Assembly (NCBI GenBank): GCA_958295695.1
Contig: OY282363.1
Coordinates: forward strand, 3,042,225 to 3,106,224
Direction: 5' to 3'
Origin: an uncultured Alphaproteobacteria bacterium
GTDB lineage: Bacteria; Pseudomonadota; Alphaproteobacteria; SP197
Length of the DNA stretch: 64,000 nt
Below the pieces are notes generated by a model. It saw only the letters and a program-made list of their open reading frames with translations. It did no database searches and had not been told where the DNA came from. The translations under genes were made by a program, and so were the position numbers. Below are positions 62,189-64,000 of the stretch, piece after piece. The first letter of the stretch is position 1; each line of letters opens with the position of its first letter.

Positions 62189-63550
62189 CTAGAACGCATA
62201 TTCCGTGAACACGGGCGCGATGTCGCCTTTCCAGGCGTTGTCGTAGCGGTCGAGCAGGTCCTCGGCCGGCGTGCGGCCGGAAATCGCGATCTCCATGAGC
62301 GAATCGAGGAAATGGACCTCGTCGAGGCTGCCGTCGTACTCGCGGCGCAGGCGCAGGCCCTCGCCCGAGATCTCGAGCGCCCTCCGGGCGATATCCTGCA
62401 CCGAGCCGCCCCGGAACGGCGCCTTCAGCCCCATCCTCGGCACGTCCGCCTTCATGCGGAGCTGCTCCTCCCAGGTCCAATCCCTGACGAGGTCCCAGGC
62501 CGCGTCGAGCGCCGTGGGCTCGTAGAACAGGCCCGCCCAGAGGGCGGGAAGCGCGCAGATGCGCCGCCAGCTCGCGCCGTCGGCGCCGCGCACCTCCATG
62601 TAACGCTTGATCCGGACATCCGGGAACAGCGTGGTCAGGTGGTCCTCCCAGTCGCTGACCGTGGGGAGCTCGCCCGGCAGGGCGGGCAGCCTGCCCTCGA
62701 GGAAGTCGCGGAACGACTGGCCCGCCGCGTCGATGTAGGTTCCGTCGCGCATGACGAAGTACATCGGCACGTCGAGCGCGTAGTCGACATAGCGCTCGAA
62801 CCCGAAGCCGTCCTCGGCGACGAACTTCAGCAGGCCGCTGCGGTCGTTGTCGGTGTCGGTCCAGACGTGCGCGCGCAGCGAGAGGAAGCCGTTCGGCCGG
62901 CCCTCCGAGAAGGGCGAGTTGGCGAACAGCGCCGTCGCCACCGCCTGGAGCGCCTGGGCGACCCGGAACTTGCGCGCCATGTCCGCCTCGGAGGCGAAAT
63001 CCAGGTTCGCCTGTATCGTGCAGGTGCGGATCATCATGTCGAGACCCATGGCGCCGACCCTGGGCATGTAGTCCCGCATGATCCCGTAACGGCCCTTGGG
63101 CATCCACGGCACGTCCCCGCGCGCGTCGCGCGGGCGGAAGCCGAGGCCGAGGAAGATGACGCCGAGCTCCTCGGCGACCTCCTTGCACTGGTCGAGATGG
63201 GCGTTCACCTCGCGGCAGGTCTCGTGCAGCGTGCGCAGCGGCGCGCCGGAAAGCTCGACCTGGCCGCCCGGCTCGAGCGAGACATGCTGGGCGTCCTTCC
63301 CCAGGCCGATGACGTTGCGGCCCTCGAACATCGGCTCCCAGCCGAAGCGCCGCAACTCCTCCAGGATCGCGCGGATGCCGTTGGGCGCGTCGTAGGAGAG
63401 CGGAGCGAAGGTCGCGGCGTCGTAGGCGAACTTCTCGTGCTCGGTGCCGATCCGCCAGCTTTCGCGGGGCTTGCAGCCGCTCTCCAGCCGCTCGACGAGC
63501 TGCGCCTTGCTCGTCACCGGCGTGGTGTCCTGCGCGGAAGGAATGGACAT
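62189..63550 (-). CDS. gshA: Glutamate-cysteine ligase (plant/alphaproteobacterial type)
   Basis: A 453-residue ligase that joins glutamate and cysteine, the first step of glutathione synthesis. [13 protein letters not shown] near residue 35, [26 protein letters not shown] near residue 95, [23 protein letters not shown] and [23 protein letters not shown] are all hallmark blocks. The length and form match the plant-like enzymes of alphaproteobacteria. ATG 63550 follows the rsmE stop by 29 bases on the same strand, the usual rsmE-gshA pairing in this group. Confidence 0.96.
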   Translation of the reverse strand: MSIPSAQDTTPVTSKAQLVERLESGCKPRESWRIGTEHEKFAYDAATFAPLSYDAPNGIRAILEELRRFGWEPMFEGRNVIGLGKDAQHVSLEPGGQVELSGAPLRTLHETCREVNAHLDQCKEVAEELGVIFLGLGFRPRDARGDVPWMPKGRYGIMRDYMPRVGAMGLDMMIRTCTIQANLDFASEADMARKFRVAQALQAVATALFANSPFSEGRPNGFLSLRAHVWTDTDNDRSGLLKFVAEDGFGFERYVDYALDVPMYFVMRDGTYIDAAGQSFRDFLEGRLPALPGELPTVSDWEDHLTTLFPDVRIKRYMEVRGADGASWRRICALPALWAGLFYEPTALDAAWDLVRDWTWEEQLRMKADVPRMGLKAPFRGGSVQDIARRALEISGEGLRLRREYDGSLDEVHFLDSLMEIAISGRTPAEDLLDRYDNAWKGDIAPVFTEYAF

Positions 63551-63579
63551 CGTCCGAAGCCCTCTTGCGACCGTGGGGG

Positions 63580-64000
63580 TTACGGGGCGGCGGCCCCGTC
63601 CCGACCGGTCGCGACACCTGCCACAGCGGTCAGGGTTTGCCAAGCGGCAAGGGCCGCCGCGGCCGCGGTCTCGACGCGCAGGACATGGGGACCCAATGAG
63701 ACCGGGACGACCATGGGACGCGCCTTCAACCCCTCGAGCTCGGCGGGCGCGAAGCCGCCCTCGGGACCCACCAGGAACGCGGCCGGCCCCGCCGCCGGAC
63801 CGGCGAGGGGGCGGCCTTCCCCGCTCGCGTCGCACAGGTAGAGCACGCGGTCCCGGGGCCAGTCGCCGAGCGCCTCGTCGAGCGTCCGCTGCCCGCGGCA
63901 GGCGGGAACGTCGAGGCGTCCGCACTGCTCGGCTGCTTCCAGGGCCCACGCGGCGAGCCTGTCGGGCCTGGCGGCGGGCGGCTCGGTCCGCTCCAGGGTC
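63580..64000 (-). CDS. rsmE: 16S rRNA (uracil-1498-N3)-methyltransferase RsmE, 5' end beyond window
   Basis: The last 140 residues of RsmE, open at the right edge: [12 protein letters not shown] (the knotted-domain motif, usually QSxRxxxPxI), [20 protein letters not shown] (S-adenosylmethionine site GPEGG(F/L)) and [22 protein letters not shown] (LGxRILRxETA). These define the SPOUT-fold RsmE enzymes, which methylate U1498 of 16S rRNA at N3. The start lies beyond 64000. Confidence 0.95.
   Translation of the reverse strand, partial: TLERTEPPAARPDRLAAWALEAAEQCGRLDVPACRGQRTLDEALGDWPRDRVLYLCDASGEGRPLAGPAAGPAAFLVGPEGGFAPAELEGLKARPMVVPVSLGPHVLRVETAAAAALAAWQTLTAVAGVATGRDGAAAP

Overview
The window is about 70% G+C and reads as chromosomal DNA of an alphaproteobacterium, probably Rhodospirillales-like. 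The evidence is a 1604-residue NAD-glutamate dehydrogenase, a cytochrome oxidase operon ordered coxB-coxA-ctaB-small protein-ctaG-coxC-surf1 followed by thrC and an M16 peptidase, DUF1491 and two-domain cold-shock proteins, a plant/alphaproteobacterial-type glutamate-cysteine ligase beside rsmE, and many GTG/TTG starts. The taxonomy is inference from gene content. No rRNA, tRNA or CRISPR array was seen.

Layout. 1-8.0 kb: a PfkB kinase cut by the left edge, an amidase divergent from it, a CysZ-like membrane protein, a lipoprotein, an arylformamidase-like hydrolase, a broken AbrB/Doc toxin-antitoxin pair, a luciferase-like monooxygenase with an EthD protein, and an exported ankyrin protein. 8.2-16.1 kb: a lone molybdenum hydroxylase large subunit, a D-aminoacylase, an acetyltransferase relic, then a roughly 0.9 kb AT-rich island carrying its own promoter, a 48-residue membrane protein and a GIY-YIG-like protein. 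The island abuts a CocE/S15 peptidase that has lost its N-terminus. A lipoprotein and a VapB relic follow. 16.1-31.3 kb: two tandem paralogous peptide-binding proteins, a sulfatase, znuA divergent from a wrecked znuC-znuB, a dksA-like/FAD oxidase/thioesterase operon, a Rieske oxygenase, a polyamine-type binding protein, a cold-shock protein, DUF1491, a methylase relic and a lone sarcosine oxidase beta subunit. 31.5-42 kb: NAD-glutamate dehydrogenase, enoyl-CoA hydratase overlapping exonuclease III, a coupled small ORF and nucleotidyltransferase, ComM, and a purine permease. 42-49.3 kb: a catabolic block with a 2-oxoglutarate oxygenase, an RraA-like protein, an enolase-superfamily dehydratase overlapping a GMC oxidoreductase, a second amidase and a second Rieske oxygenase. 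49.5-64 kb: YqgE, an orphan HigA antitoxin, the respiratory operon, TldD, RidA, GshA and RsmE (cut by the right edge).

Two themes stand out. First, the accessory parts are full of gene relics: AbrB, Doc, GNAT, S15, VapB, ZnuC, ZnuB, a DNA methylase and possibly SRAP, several with internal deletions as well as frameshifts. Second, two families of dispersed hairpin repeats occur between genes; their stems vary in a compensating way, and they have been captured into at least two reading frames. The most unusual object is the AT-rich cassette at about 12.45-13.35 kb. Most other genes belong to known families, and I did not find a clearly new multi-gene system beyond that candidate.
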